64,000 nt of DNA from Hallerella sp964587155 (GCA_964587155.1 CAZPKF010000001.1:62001-126000); one strand, 5' to 3'; counted from the first letter of the stretch, positions 15,566 through 23,669 are shown. Notes: generated by a model not told the origin, from the sequence alone. Program-made: numbers and translations.

Positions 15566-16516
15566 ATGTACTATCCATCCATTAAAGTTCTCGATTGCAC
15601 AATCCGCGATGGCGGACTTGTCAACAAACACGATTTCAGTTTGGAATTTGTGCGTCGCCTTTACCAACTGCTGACGGCGGCAGGTGTTGATTATATGGAA
15701 ATGGGTTATAAAAATTCGCCGGAACTTTTCGATCCGAAGGAATATGGTCCATGGAAGTTCTGTGAAGATGATATTCTTTGGAAAGTGCGCGATGGCATTG
15801 AAAGCAATGTCAAGATGGCTGTTATGGCGGACGTGGGTCGCGTTAACTTGAAAGCCATCAAGCCGGCTTCGGAATCGCCGTATCAGATGTTTCGCGTTGC
15901 CAGTTATGTGAAAAACATTGACAAGGGCATTGAACTTGTCAACACTTTTCACGATATGGGTTATGAAACGACTCTCAACATTATGGCGGTGAGCCGTGAC
16001 CGCGGTCCGGAATTAGATGAAGCTTTGGATCAAGTGGAAAATGAATGCAAGGCGGATGTTCTTTACCTGGTGGATTCTTTTGGACATTTTTATCAAGAGG
16101 ATATCGATCAGAGCGTGACCCGTTACCGTCAACACGTCAAGTCGAAAAAATTCGGCTTCCACGGGCACAACAATCAGCAGCTCGCATTCAGCAATACCAT
16201 CCAGGCGGTCATCGACCACGTGGATTATTTGGATTGCACGGTGACCGGCATGGGCCGTGGCGCAGGAAATTGCACAACGGAATTGCTGCTCAGTTTCCTT
16301 AAAAATCCCAAGTATGATGTTCGCCCGGTTCTCGATGCCATTACGGAACTGTTCGTTCCTTTGCATCAAAAATACGAATGGGGTTACATTATTCCGCAAA
16401 TGATTACGGGTTCATTGAACTTGCATCCGTCATCGGCGATTGATTTCCGCAAAACTCCGGAGAAGGATCAATATCGCAAATTTTACGAAATGATGCAAAA
16501 CGAAATCAACATTTAA
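15566..16516 (+). CDS. HMGL-like aldolase-domain protein
   Basis: A 316-residue TIM-barrel enzyme. VLDCTIRDGGLVNKHDFS near the N terminus has the RDGG signature of HMG-CoA-lyase / 4-hydroxy-2-oxovalerate aldolase relatives (where DxTLRDG binds metal). KFGFHGHNNQQLAFSNT gives the HxH metal ligands and GMGRGAGNCTTE the barrel loop. It lacks the C-terminal DmpG communication domain, so a canonical 4-hydroxy-2-oxovalerate aldolase is unlikely; genes of this 'aldolase catalytic domain' type are often found near polysaccharide or nucleotide-sugar genes. The ATG at 15566 follows AAAGGAAAGAAT. It shares orientation with eda but a terminator separates them. Confidence 0.75.
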   Translation: MYYPSIKVLDCTIRDGGLVNKHDFSLEFVRRLYQLLTAAGVDYMEMGYKNSPELFDPKEYGPWKFCEDDILWKVRDGIESNVKMAVMADVGRVNLKAIKPASESPYQMFRVASYVKNIDKGIELVNTFHDMGYETTLNIMAVSRDRGPELDEALDQVENECKADVLYLVDSFGHFYQEDIDQSVTRYRQHVKSKKFGFHGHNNQQLAFSNTIQAVIDHVDYLDCTVTGMGRGAGNCTTELLLSFLKNPKYDVRPVLDAITELFVPLHQKYEWGYIIPQMITGSLNLHPSSAIDFRKTPEKDQYRKFYEMMQNEINI

Positions 16517-16524
16517 TGGAATTG

Positions 16525-16552
16525 AAATGCGCTCCGGTTGGGGCGCATTTTT
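16525..16552 (+). terminator. Rho-independent terminator after the aldolase-domain gene
   Basis: An 11-bp stem AAATGCGCTCC / GGGGCGCATTT (one G-T) with loop GGTT is followed by T's; it ends 10 bp before the eda start. Confidence 0.75.
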
Positions 16553-16561
16553 AACGGAACG

Positions 16562-17233
16562 ATGAAAAATTTTTTGGAATTTTTAAAAGACGTGCCTGTT
16601 GTGGGAATTTTGCGAGATATTCCCGAAGGTGCAGAAGAACCTTGCGTGAAAATGGCGGCGCTTTGCGGATTAAAAGCGATTGAAGTGACGATGAATACAT
16701 CTGCGGCAGAAAAAATCATCGGGAATCTTCGGAAAGTGGCGAATCCTTTTGGCATTTGCGTGGGTGCAGGAACGGTTAGAAACGAAAGGGATTTGGAAAA
16801 GGCCTTGTCGGCGGGTGCGGAATTTATTGTGTCGCCGAATGCGGTGAAGAATGTGATAGAATCCTGCGTTTCTTGCCGGATTCCAAGTATTCCCGGGGCG
16901 TTGTCACCGACGGAAGTTCAAAACGCTTATGAATGGGGGGCGACTTGCGTTAAAGTTTTTCCGGTGGAAAATGTAGGAGGACCTTCTTACATTCGTGCTT
17001 TGCGCGGTCCCTTCCGCGATATACCGCTTCTCGCCTGCGGTGGAGTTTCGGCAAAAAACGTAGCGGATTATTTGCGGAGCGGGTGCGATTTAGTCGCTTT
17101 CGGCGGGAGTATTTTCAATGCGGAACAAATGCAGAACGGAGATTGGGAATCCATTGGCGAAAAGCTTTCTGTGTTTATAAAAAATGCAACGTCGGAGCTT
17201 TATCCAAAATTCCAAAATCAGCGCACAGTTTGA
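16562..17233 (+). CDS. eda: KHG/KDPG aldolase
   Basis: A 223-residue class I aldolase. VVGILRDIPEGAEE opens the barrel; AIEVTMNT carries the catalytic Glu, VGAGTV the phosphate-side loop, IPGALSPTEV follows, and CVKVFPVE contains the Schiff-base Lys. ACGGVSAKNVADYLRSG gives the phosphate-binding end. It cleaves 2-keto-3-deoxy-6-phosphogluconate (or 4-hydroxy-2-oxoglutarate) to pyruvate plus aldehyde. The ATG at 16562 is preferred to an upstream in-frame ATG (16538) that would start inside the terminator. Its last 59 bp overlap the 3' end of the convergent mqnA gene. Confidence 0.9.
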   Translation: MKNFLEFLKDVPVVGILRDIPEGAEEPCVKMAALCGLKAIEVTMNTSAAEKIIGNLRKVANPFGICVGAGTVRNERDLEKALSAGAEFIVSPNAVKNVIESCVSCRIPSIPGALSPTEVQNAYEWGATCVKVFPVENVGGPSYIRALRGPFRDIPLLACGGVSAKNVADYLRSGCDLVAFGGSIFNAEQMQNGDWESIGEKLSVFIKNATSELYPKFQNQRTV

Positions 17234-17984
17234 AATAAATTTCCAACGACTTTTTCCTGTCTTCAGTAAATTCATAATCCAGGGAACAGTAATAATCTTT
17301 CAAGTGGGCTGCTGAAAATTGAAATGGATAATGTTTGGACCATTCTGTCAGCGCCGCCTGAGGATTTTTTTGAAACGAAAGGATGGAATTGCGTACAAGC
17401 GAAAGGAATGTTTCCAGCTTCGGAAATATTTCCTTGGACAAAGCGGATTTGTGGATGCTCCACGCACCAAATACAAAAGGAAGTCCTTGCCATTTTCGCC
17501 AAAGAACGGCTAAATCATAACGGAAAGGCCATTTTCCGTTCCAGTTTTCTTGCAAAGCTTCGTCGCCAATTAAAAGAGCTGCGTCGCATTTAGACCGTTC
17601 TGTGACATATTCCGGCTGAATGTTTGCGTAGCCTGAACACAGAATGCGGAGAAGGGCTACGGAAGTTCCACTTTGTGCTGTTAGATAAATGCGTTTTCCC
17701 GAAAGTTCTTCGAGGGGAAATTTTGAAAAAAGTTCAACGGAATGGACTTCCAGTTTGCAAGAAGTGCAAATGTCCGGAGCGAGAATCAAATCTTGGGGTG
17801 CTTGCGCATAAACGATGGATGATGCGGGAGCGAGGTGAATTTCGCCATTCTGGAGCAGCCGGTTCAAGGAACTGGGAACTCCATCGACAAAGGAAAATTC
17901 TTGAAATTGATATTTTTTTTGAAAAAAAAGATGAAAAAACGGGGCACAGACCAAAAAAGGGATTCTTCCTATTTGCAAGTTCAT
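17175..17984 (-). CDS. mqnA: Chorismate dehydratase MqnA (futalosine menaquinone pathway)
   Basis: A 269-residue periplasmic-binding-fold enzyme without a signal peptide. IGRIPFLVCAPFFHLF opens it; GVPSSLNRLLQNGEIHLAPASSIVYA is the hallmark of MqnA/MqnD; LTAQSGTSVALLRIL, DAALLIGDEAL and YDLAVLWRKWQGLPFVFGAW follow. MqnA converts chorismate to 3-[(1-carboxyvinyl)oxy]benzoate at the head of the alternative menaquinone route. The 3' end overlaps eda by 59 bp on opposite strands. No other mqn gene is visible here. Confidence 0.85.
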   Translation of the reverse strand: MNLQIGRIPFLVCAPFFHLFFQKKYQFQEFSFVDGVPSSLNRLLQNGEIHLAPASSIVYAQAPQDLILAPDICTSCKLEVHSVELFSKFPLEELSGKRIYLTAQSGTSVALLRILCSGYANIQPEYVTERSKCDAALLIGDEALQENWNGKWPFRYDLAVLWRKWQGLPFVFGAWSIHKSALSKEIFPKLETFLSLVRNSILSFQKNPQAALTEWSKHYPFQFSAAHLKDYYCSLDYEFTEDRKKSLEIYFKLCADFGILDKAPTLHFL

Positions 17985-18008
17985 GAGAATAATTTAACTT
18001 TTTGGCGT

Positions 18009-18293
18009 ATGGCAAAATTTCATGTGAAAAGAACGCTCTTTGGTGAAGACCAGAAAAGTTTGGTTTTTCGTGGCTCTGTCTTGGAAGGTGATATCGCAAA
18101 GGGGATGTTGTTGAAAATCCCTGTCACTGAAAAGGTGATTATCGATGTAAAAATTGATGATGTCGTCGAACTGGAATCGCACGAGACAAATGAAAAACGC
18201 ACAGGTCTTGTCGCTAGATTTTTAGACGAACCGGATGCTTTGGAAATTGTCGCTGGACTGAATGTCGCCGATGAAGATCTTGAATTGGAATGA
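18009..18293 (+). CDS. Small protein resembling an EF-Tu domain-2 barrel
   Basis: A 94-residue protein. Its central segment (VFRGSVLEGDIAKGMLLKIP, then KIDDVVELES) has the strand and turn pattern of the translation-factor domain-2 beta-barrel (F-x-G-x-V-x-x-G-x-I-x-x-G-M). The C terminus is acidic. No GTPase domain is attached. The start at 18009 gives MAKFHVKRTLFGED; the frame is open further upstream but overlaps mqnA's 5' region. It is divergent from mqnA with 24 bp between starts. Function unknown; domain resemblance is by eye only. Confidence 0.6.
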   Translation: MAKFHVKRTLFGEDQKSLVFRGSVLEGDIAKGMLLKIPVTEKVIIDVKIDDVVELESHETNEKRTGLVARFLDEPDALEIVAGLNVADEDLELE

Positions 18294-18294
18294 T

Positions 18295-18311
18295 CCGGCT
18301 ATGCCGGTTTG
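18295..18311. terminator. Short hairpin between convergent genes
   Basis: The CCGGC-TAT-GCCGG stem directly after the 94-residue gene is followed by TTTG. It is a weak terminator candidate. Confidence 0.35.
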
Positions 18312-18317
18312 TTGAAA

Positions 18318-19943
18318 TCAAAGTTCGAGGAGCAGTCCGCAACGGAGATAAATCATATCTCCGCTTTTTTTCAGATTTTGATAGCCGGCAAAAGTTAGCA
18401 GGGAAGAATGTTCTCCCAGCTTGATATCTAAGCCGCCGCCGGCTCGCCAAATCATTTGGGAATCATCGCCGAAGACGTATCCGAAATCAAAAGTTCCCGC
18501 AGGCATGATGACGCTGCCAAAAGGAAGCCTGACGTAAGCGCTTCCCGTGACGGGAATCAGATTGATGTTTCCAAAACGTTGATAATCAACACCTACTCCG
18601 ATAAAGACCATTTGATCGATGGGATGCCACCAGTGGCCAGAAATGTTCAGATTAAAGTCGGAAAGTTCTTCTGTAAAATTGACGAATCCCACGTTGATGT
18701 CGGCAGTCAGAGCGTTGGCTTTGGCGGGGGATAGCAGCGCAAGGGAAAAAACTGAAGCGAGCAAAAGTGGAATGGATTTTTGGATTGGCTGCGTTTCTGT
18801 TTCATCGCCTCGGGCTTCGCGCGCCCAACCGCCGCCGCTTTCTTTTTTCAAGGAGAGCAGGCTCCCTTTGAATAGCGCAAAATTCATGAGCAAAAAGTAG
18901 TAGGCGCTTTTGGATATTTTGGTGATGGCGGAAAGGAGGAAAAGAAGGGAAAACGCCAGAAAAACGAAATAAACGGGGCGCATGGTCTTAAGCAATATGA
19001 TGTTCAAAATGAAAATGGCCAAGGCTATATGCGGAGTCAGCCACCGGAGTAATTTGTGAGAGAAGAAGAGGTAAGCAATCAGAGGACGGAATGGATTCAG
19101 CAGTGGCAAATAAGAAAATAGGTAGTTATAATTGGCCCGCCCGATGCGGACTTTTCGGCGGTATTCTCCGGAACCTTCTTTGGATGTTTGTTCTGTTCCG
19201 ATGGCGCTGGGATCAAATGTGCAAAAGTAACCCTTTTGCAAAATTTTCACGGTGATGAAAAAATCGTCCATGACGCTTTTTTTCACGGGAAGTTTCGTGT
19301 AGAGGGAATTGCGGATGGCGTAAAGGGCGCCGTTTCCACCGACGAGCCGGTCCAAAATACCTTCGAATTTTTTGATTTCGGATTCCAAGTCCCAGTAATT
19401 GCGCTCGCCGGATCCCAAAGGGCTGTCGCTTTTGTCTGTCAAAATCAAGTGTCCGCAAACGCAACCGATTTTTTCATCGGAAAACGGAGCGACCAGTTTG
19501 CGAATAACGTTCGGAAAGAGCATTGTGTTTGCATCGCAGAAAACGAGGATTTCGCCTGTCGCTAGTGTTTGTAGTCTGTTGAGCATTGCGGCTTTCCCCG
19601 CATTTTTCGGGGCTTTTACCAGACGGATGCCGTGTTCGCTGTAACGGGAGACAATTTCTGCCGTTTTGTCTTTGGAACCGTCATCGCCGATAAGGATTTC
19701 TAGCAGTTCTTTTGGATAATCCATTTCCAAAAAATTTTGGATTTTCTTTTCAATGACGGATTCTTCGTTATAAGCAGAAACGAGGATGGAAACTTTCGGT
19801 AAACTGAAGTGCTGAGAAATTTTCCTTTTTTTTCGGCAAAAAATTTCACTTAAGAAGGGGAGCGTGACAGGAAAAAGGACGTAGCAGTGCACTAGCAAAA
19901 AGAGCAAAATCCAAAAGGCGATTTCCACGGGCATAAAGTTCAT
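18318..19943 (-). CDS. Family 2 glycosyltransferase fused to an outer-membrane-like domain
   Basis: The 541-residue frame starts at ATG 19943 (GGAGTGGAGG before it), overlapping the thioredoxin gene by 4 bp. Residues ~5-30 form a membrane helix. The GT2 core follows with VSILVSAYNEESVIEKK, IGDDGSKDKTAEI, FCDANTMLFP, NGALYAI, VMDDFFITVK and RRKVRIGRANYNYL, then three or four membrane helices ending near residue 380. After WAREARGDETETQ the frame continues, without stop or start codon, into KSIPLLLASVFSLALLSPAKA, a textbook signal peptide, and ~130 residues of amphipathic strands (FDFGYVFGDDSQ, GLDIKLGEHSSLL). This looks like an outer-membrane barrel. Either a true fusion or a lost stop; the sugar donor is unknown. 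Confidence 0.75.
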   Translation of the reverse strand: MNFMPVEIAFWILLFLLVHCYVLFPVTLPFLSEIFCRKKRKISQHFSLPKVSILVSAYNEESVIEKKIQNFLEMDYPKELLEILIGDDGSKDKTAEIVSRYSEHGIRLVKAPKNAGKAAMLNRLQTLATGEILVFCDANTMLFPNVIRKLVAPFSDEKIGCVCGHLILTDKSDSPLGSGERNYWDLESEIKKFEGILDRLVGGNGALYAIRNSLYTKLPVKKSVMDDFFITVKILQKGYFCTFDPSAIGTEQTSKEGSGEYRRKVRIGRANYNYLFSYLPLLNPFRPLIAYLFFSHKLLRWLTPHIALAIFILNIILLKTMRPVYFVFLAFSLLFLLSAITKISKSAYYFLLMNFALFKGSLLSLKKESGGGWAREARGDETETQPIQKSIPLLLASVFSLALLSPAKANALTADINVGFVNFTEELSDFNLNISGHWWHPIDQMVFIGVGVDYQRFGNINLIPVTGSAYVRLPFGSVIMPAGTFDFGYVFGDDSQMIWRAGGGLDIKLGEHSSLLTFAGYQNLKKSGDMIYLRCGLLLEL

Positions 19944-20419
19944 TGCGTCCTCCACTCCTTTTCTTTTTCTAAAAATTGTAGCAAAAGAAGTTTCATCTGA
20001 ATGGCGTCTAAAGAATTGGAATAAGTGAGAATAGAAATGCCTTTCGGCGCTATCAGGACATACGAGGGAACAGCCACAAGGTTCCAAACGTCAAAGAAAC
20101 ACCGTTCGGCAGGAAGCTTTTTTCCATCGCAAGAAATAGAATCCTGTGATGCCTGATTCAGGCGCACCGGGTGAAATTTGGTGTTCAACAAATGCACAAC
20201 GCTTTCGTCGCGGTAAGTGGTCTTGTCCATTTCGCGGCAGGGAAGGCACCAGTCCGCAACAATGTCGACAAAAATCATTTTATTGTCTTGCCGGGCTAAA
20301 TTTAGCGCATCGGCATAACGTTCCCAATGTACAGAAGGGGTAGCGGAATCGGATTTGTCCGCTGCGGCTCCTGCCCCGCAGAAAACAGCCAGAGCGAAGA
20401 AAATGAAAAGTCGTTTCAT
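19940..20419 (-). CDS. Exported thioredoxin-like protein
   Basis: A 159-residue protein with a signal peptide (MKRLFIFFALAVFCGAGAAA, cleavage near 20) and a thioredoxin fold: NKMIFVDIVADWCLPCREMDK carries the CxxC (WCLPC) and VAVPSYVLI the cis-Pro. It resembles the periplasmic DsbD-gamma / DUF255-like reductases that pass electrons to envelope proteins. Two extra cysteines (DSISCDGKKLPAERCFF) form an insertion that may be a structural disulfide. It overlaps the genes on both sides by 4 bp (ATGA), so it is co-translated with the lipoprotein before it and the glycosyltransferase after it. Confidence 0.85.
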   Translation of the reverse strand: MKRLFIFFALAVFCGAGAAADKSDSATPSVHWERYADALNLARQDNKMIFVDIVADWCLPCREMDKTTYRDESVVHLLNTKFHPVRLNQASQDSISCDGKKLPAERCFFDVWNLVAVPSYVLIAPKGISILTYSNSLDAIQMKLLLLQFLEKEKEWRTQ

Positions 20420-20763
20420 TTTTTATCCTTGATGTTTTTTGGAGGAGAAATGGCACCGTTAGCGATGGCTATCGAATCGATGTAAACGGAAACGGATTCT
20501 TGAAAAGCGTTCCAGGAATCGGCGTTCCCCTGGATGCGTTCTGCAATGGAATCGAATTTTTGTGCTGTATAACCGTATTTTTCCAAAATTTGAGTACGGG
20601 CGATGCGGCCATCGGGAGAAAGTTCTCCGAATTCGCGGGAAACTATTCGGAGATCTCCGTATAAACGGGGAAATTCTGGGGGAATGTCGGAAGAATTCCC
20701 GGAGCAAGATAAAGTCAGGGCAGTCAAAGTCAAAGCGGCGAACTTATTCTTTGAACAACCCAT
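20416..20763 (-). CDS. Small lipoprotein of unknown function
   Basis: A 115-residue protein with signal sequence MGCSKNKFAALTLTALTLSC (lipobox LTLSC, Cys20) and a soluble helical remainder (GELSPDGRIARTQILEKYGY, SIAERIQGNADSWNAFQESV). The pattern 'lead sequence, FPxLYxDL, ILxKYG' is seen in small lipoproteins of this phylum, but no named family is recognised. It overlaps the end of ftsY by 20 bp and the start of the thioredoxin gene by 4 bp, so it belongs to the clpP-ftsY operon. Confidence 0.7.
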   Translation of the reverse strand: MGCSKNKFAALTLTALTLSCSGNSSDIPPEFPRLYGDLRIVSREFGELSPDGRIARTQILEKYGYTAQKFDSIAERIQGNADSWNAFQESVSVYIDSIAIANGAISPPKNIKDKK

Positions 20764-21646
20764 CGATATATTCTGCCTTGTTGAAAGGAACCAGTTCTTC
20801 TATTTTTTCGCCCATTCCCACCCAAAGGATGGGAACTTTGAGTGAACTGGCGATAGAAAGAACCGAACCGCCCCGCGCTGTCCCGTCGAGTTTGGTGACA
20901 GCCAACCCTGTCAGGGGAAAGCTTTGATTGAAAATTTTGGCTTGGTTGATGGCGTTCTGCCCGGTGTTTCCATCGATAACAAGCAGGATGTCATGAGGAT
21001 AGGCTGCATCTTGTTTTTTCAACACGCGGACAATTTTCGCCAATTCTTCCATCAGATAATCTTTGTTCTGCAATCGGCCCGCTGTGTCGATGAAGACGAT
21101 GTCGCAACCACGGGCTTTTGCCGCTGCGCAAGCGTCGAAAGCGACGGCGGCTGGGTCGGAACCTTCTTCGTGGCGGACAAATTCGGCTTTGGCGCGTTCT
21201 GCCCACACCTGAAGCTGTTCGATGGCGGCTGCGCGGAATGTATCGGCGGCGGCTATCATCACCTTGTGACCTTCATCGGCGAATTTTTTGGCAAGTTTGC
21301 CGATGGTCGTCGTTTTTCCCGCTCCGTTGACTCCGATTACCAAAATAACGTGGGGATTTCCTTTGAATTCAAATTTGGGCGGATCGACGAGGAATCGTTC
21401 CGCTTCGGAGCGCAGAATGTCTAGGACTTCTTCTTGGGAAAGGGATTTTCCCAAAGCTTCTTCCCGGAGCGCATCGGTTAGCATGAACGCCGCACTTGTG
21501 CCCACATCGGCTTTGATGAGGCGTTCTTCTAAATCTTCGAGCATTTCATCGGTGACTTTGCCTTTGCCGGCGATGCCTTTGATTTCACCGAGGAGAGCGT
21601 CGCGGGTCTTTTTCAGACCGCTTTTGATTGCCGAAAAAAATCCCAT
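20744..21646 (-). CDS. ftsY: Signal recognition particle receptor FtsY
   Basis: A 300-residue SRP-GTPase. The NG domain begins almost at the N terminus (no acidic A domain): helical N domain, then GVNGAGKTTTIGKLAKKF (P-loop), DTFRAAAIEQL, DTAGRLQNKDYLMEEL, VTKLDGTARGG and GMGEKIEELVPF. With the SRP it delivers nascent membrane proteins to the translocon. The short form resembles FtsY of several non-enteric phyla. Its start overlaps the clpP stop by one base (TAATG). Confidence 0.95.
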   Translation of the reverse strand: MGFFSAIKSGLKKTRDALLGEIKGIAGKGKVTDEMLEDLEERLIKADVGTSAAFMLTDALREEALGKSLSQEEVLDILRSEAERFLVDPPKFEFKGNPHVILVIGVNGAGKTTTIGKLAKKFADEGHKVMIAAADTFRAAAIEQLQVWAERAKAEFVRHEEGSDPAAVAFDACAAAKARGCDIVFIDTAGRLQNKDYLMEELAKIVRVLKKQDAAYPHDILLVIDGNTGQNAINQAKIFNQSFPLTGLAVTKLDGTARGGSVLSIASSLKVPILWVGMGEKIEELVPFNKAEYIDGLFKE

Positions 21647-22233
21647 TAGAGTATGCTCTTCACTTCATCGATGAGTCCGTAAGATTTGGCTTCTTCTGCC
21701 GACATGAAGTTGTCCCGTTCCGTATCGCGGTCGACTTCTTCAACGGATTTTCCGGTTGTTTCGGAAATGATTCCTGTCGTGATGGAGCGGATTCGGAGCA
21801 TTTCTTCGGCTTGAATTTTGATATCGCTAGCAGGACCTTCCATTTGTCCTTGGATGAGTGGCTGGTGAATCATGATGCGGGCAGACGGCCAGGCGTAGCG
21901 TTTTCCTTTGGCGCCTGCGGTAAGGAGGACCGCACCCATAGAAGCAGCTTGTCCGCAGCAAATGGTCACGACATCGCTTTTGATGGCGTTCATGGCGTCA
22001 TAGATGGCTAGTCCGCTGGAAATGACTCCGCCCGGGCTGTTGATGAAAAAGAAAATATCTTCGTGAGAAAGGGAGTCCAAATAAAGGAGCTGCTTTACGA
22101 TTTTTCCCGCACTTTCATCGTCGACTTGACTCCACAGGAAAATTTTGCGATTGTTCGAAAAAAATTCATCGGCCTTCTTCATGAAGTCCGGAGTCTGTTC
22201 CTTTTCGTTCTTGTCATTTGGTTGGGCGGTCAT
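21646..22233 (-). CDS. clpP: ATP-dependent Clp protease proteolytic subunit
   Basis: A 195-residue serine peptidase with the full triad: Ser98 in GQAASMGAVLL, His123 in MIHQPL, and an Asp near 178 in EEVDRDTERDN. FFINSPGGVISSGLAIYD forms the oxyanion strand. It forms double heptamers that degrade proteins fed by ClpX/ClpA. The C-terminal end (YGLIDEVKSIL) is usual. Unusually clpP is not next to tig or clpX here but heads an operon with ftsY. Confidence 0.95.
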   Translation of the reverse strand: MTAQPNDKNEKEQTPDFMKKADEFFSNNRKIFLWSQVDDESAGKIVKQLLYLDSLSHEDIFFFINSPGGVISSGLAIYDAMNAIKSDVVTICCGQAASMGAVLLTAGAKGKRYAWPSARIMIHQPLIQGQMEGPASDIKIQAEEMLRIRSITTGIISETTGKSVEEVDRDTERDNFMSAEEAKSYGLIDEVKSIL

Positions 22234-22331
22234 TCAAAACTCCATAGGGTGAAATTTGAGAATCAATTTAGAAAATCTCGGGAGAGATTTTTTGTGGAGA
22301 AAAACTCGTGCCGCTGTTTTGCGTTTTTGAA

Positions 22332-22730
22332 ATGTATTTTTTGAGAAAACTTTGTCGAGTGTTTATCTATGATAAAATTTTTTGTTCGGTTTGCCTAGTT
22401 CTTTGTACTTTTTGTTTTGCCGGGAACGAAGCGGAAAATGGTCGATATGAGCTGTTTTCCACGACGAACAGGTGGACGTTTTTGAAGCTTGATACGCGTA
22501 CGGGGAAAATTTGGCAAGTGCATTTTTCCGTCAAAGGGGATGCCTACCGTTTTCAGACGGCTCTGTCGCTGAAAAATCTCGCAGGCGATGGAAAGGCGGT
22601 TAACGGCAGGTTTGCGCTGTATTCGACGGACAACATTTACAATTTTCTCTTGCTCGGCAAGTCCAACGGCAAAGTGTATCAGGTGCAGTGGGGCGATAGG
22701 GAGAACCGCGGTGTCATAGAAATCGAATAA
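22332..22730 (+). CDS. Secreted protein with two NGRxxLxST repeats
   Basis: A 132-residue protein with a signal peptide (hydrophobic residues ~15-30, FCFAG cleavage). Two ~33-residue repeats follow: NGRYELFSTTNRWTFLKLDT / GKIWQVHFS and NGRFALYSTDNIYNFLLLG / GKVYQVQWG. The repeat has the look of a beta-propeller or beta-sandwich blade with a conserved WQVxW end. Function unknown. The start could also be the in-frame ATG at 22308. The repeat unit is common in secreted proteins of gut bacteria, in my judgement, but I cannot name a family. Confidence 0.6.
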   Translation: MYFLRKLCRVFIYDKIFCSVCLVLCTFCFAGNEAENGRYELFSTTNRWTFLKLDTRTGKIWQVHFSVKGDAYRFQTALSLKNLAGDGKAVNGRFALYSTDNIYNFLLLGKSNGKVYQVQWGDRENRGVIEIE

Positions 22731-22774
22731 TTTTTATCCTATGGAATTGAGTTGTCAACGCTGGTGGTGAGAGG

Positions 22775-23240
22775 TTAAAACGCCACAAGCAAATTCAGGT
22801 TGCCGCCTGCATTCGCCGGATTCACCGCTGGGACTAGTGTCCACTCTACGGAATTTCCCTGCCGCTGCTTGAATCGCTCGAGCGCATCCCTGTATTCATC
22901 GCGGCGATTTGCATGGTCTTTGCGGACAACAAACTTGTATGTGTTGTAGAGAAGAATGGGAAAGCCGACAACAATAAACGGCCCCCCCCTGAAACAAGCA
23001 ATAACCACCAAAAACTCCATCGGCAACATCATCAAAATTTTCTGTTTTAGAATTACTGAGTATTGTATATAACTCCAAACCAGTTAAGGACGTTCCCATT
23101 CCTGTAAAAAGCCCCCGACAACCATCCCGGTGATGTTTGGACCGTAATGGGAGTCCATATCTTCGGCTATCAGGTCGTGATAGATTTTTACGCTGTCGAA
23201 TTCAGTGGAATTTGTCAGTTTCGGGAGACCCTTCGGCAGG
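22775..23240 (-). pseudogene. Decayed membrane-protein gene with two or more frameshifts
   Basis: Three minus-strand frames join into one plausible protein. An upstream part ends DSVKIYHDLIAEDMDSHYGP and NITGMVVGG. After a shift at a short T-run (near 23110) comes TGMGTSLTGLELYTILSN...GVFGGYCLFQGG. After a second shift at an 8-C tract (22982-22989; G8 on the coding strand) comes FIVVGFPILLYNTYKFVVRK...AGGNLNLLVAF. Each piece looks coding and the joins fall at homopolymers. No good start is seen upstream. This lies at the left border of the accessory island. The original function is unknown. Confidence 0.45.
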
Positions 23241-23348
23241 AAGGGTTTCTTGTCCGACGCCTCAGCGTGTCCTCAGAATTGAGAAAAATTGTTATCTCCT
23301 TTGTTTTGAAGGGCGTTTCAAAATATCTATATTCTCTACGTACATAAA

Positions 23349-23397
23349 GAGTTTTGCTCTTGTTCCGAACTGAAAACTTCGACACTTTTCAAAAACC
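23349..23397 (+). repeat. Direct repeat, copy 1
   Basis: This 49-bp stretch (GAGTTTTGCTC...CTGAAAACTTCGACACTTTTC...) recurs with about 85% identity at 23622-23669, same orientation. The segment between the copies contains no gene that looks real. Confidence 0.6.
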
Positions 23398-23621
23398 CGG
23401 TGCAAGGCAAACGCTCACGCTAGCTGCCGGTTTTCTCCGGTGGCATCGTTGCTGTATGCATTTTTAATTGCCTATATGCAAACGACCCTTTATGGGGCGT
23501 GGGTTGTTTGTGTTTGCTTGGTTTAGGCAGTCGAAGGCCTTCAGTTGGGTAGATGCATTCAACCTCACGCCTCTTTTCATTGAATTCGTGTGGAAGAATT
23601 GTCGCAAGAACGGCTCTTGTT

Positions 23622-23669
23622 GAGTTTGCTCTTGTTCGACAGCTGAAAACTTCGACAATTTTCAAAACC
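23622..23669 (+). repeat. Direct repeat, copy 2
   Basis: Second copy of the unit at 23349-23397, sharing CTGAAAACTTCGACA and TTTTCAAAA blocks. It lies about 200 bp before the methyltransferase gene. The whole gap 23241-23865 otherwise holds only the operator-like palindrome and the methyltransferase leader. Confidence 0.6.

Noticed and set aside
15162..15674. Plus-strand 170-codon frame before the aldolase gene
   Set aside because: Overlaps the Fic-like gene on the opposite strand and the real aldolase start; composition is not protein-like.
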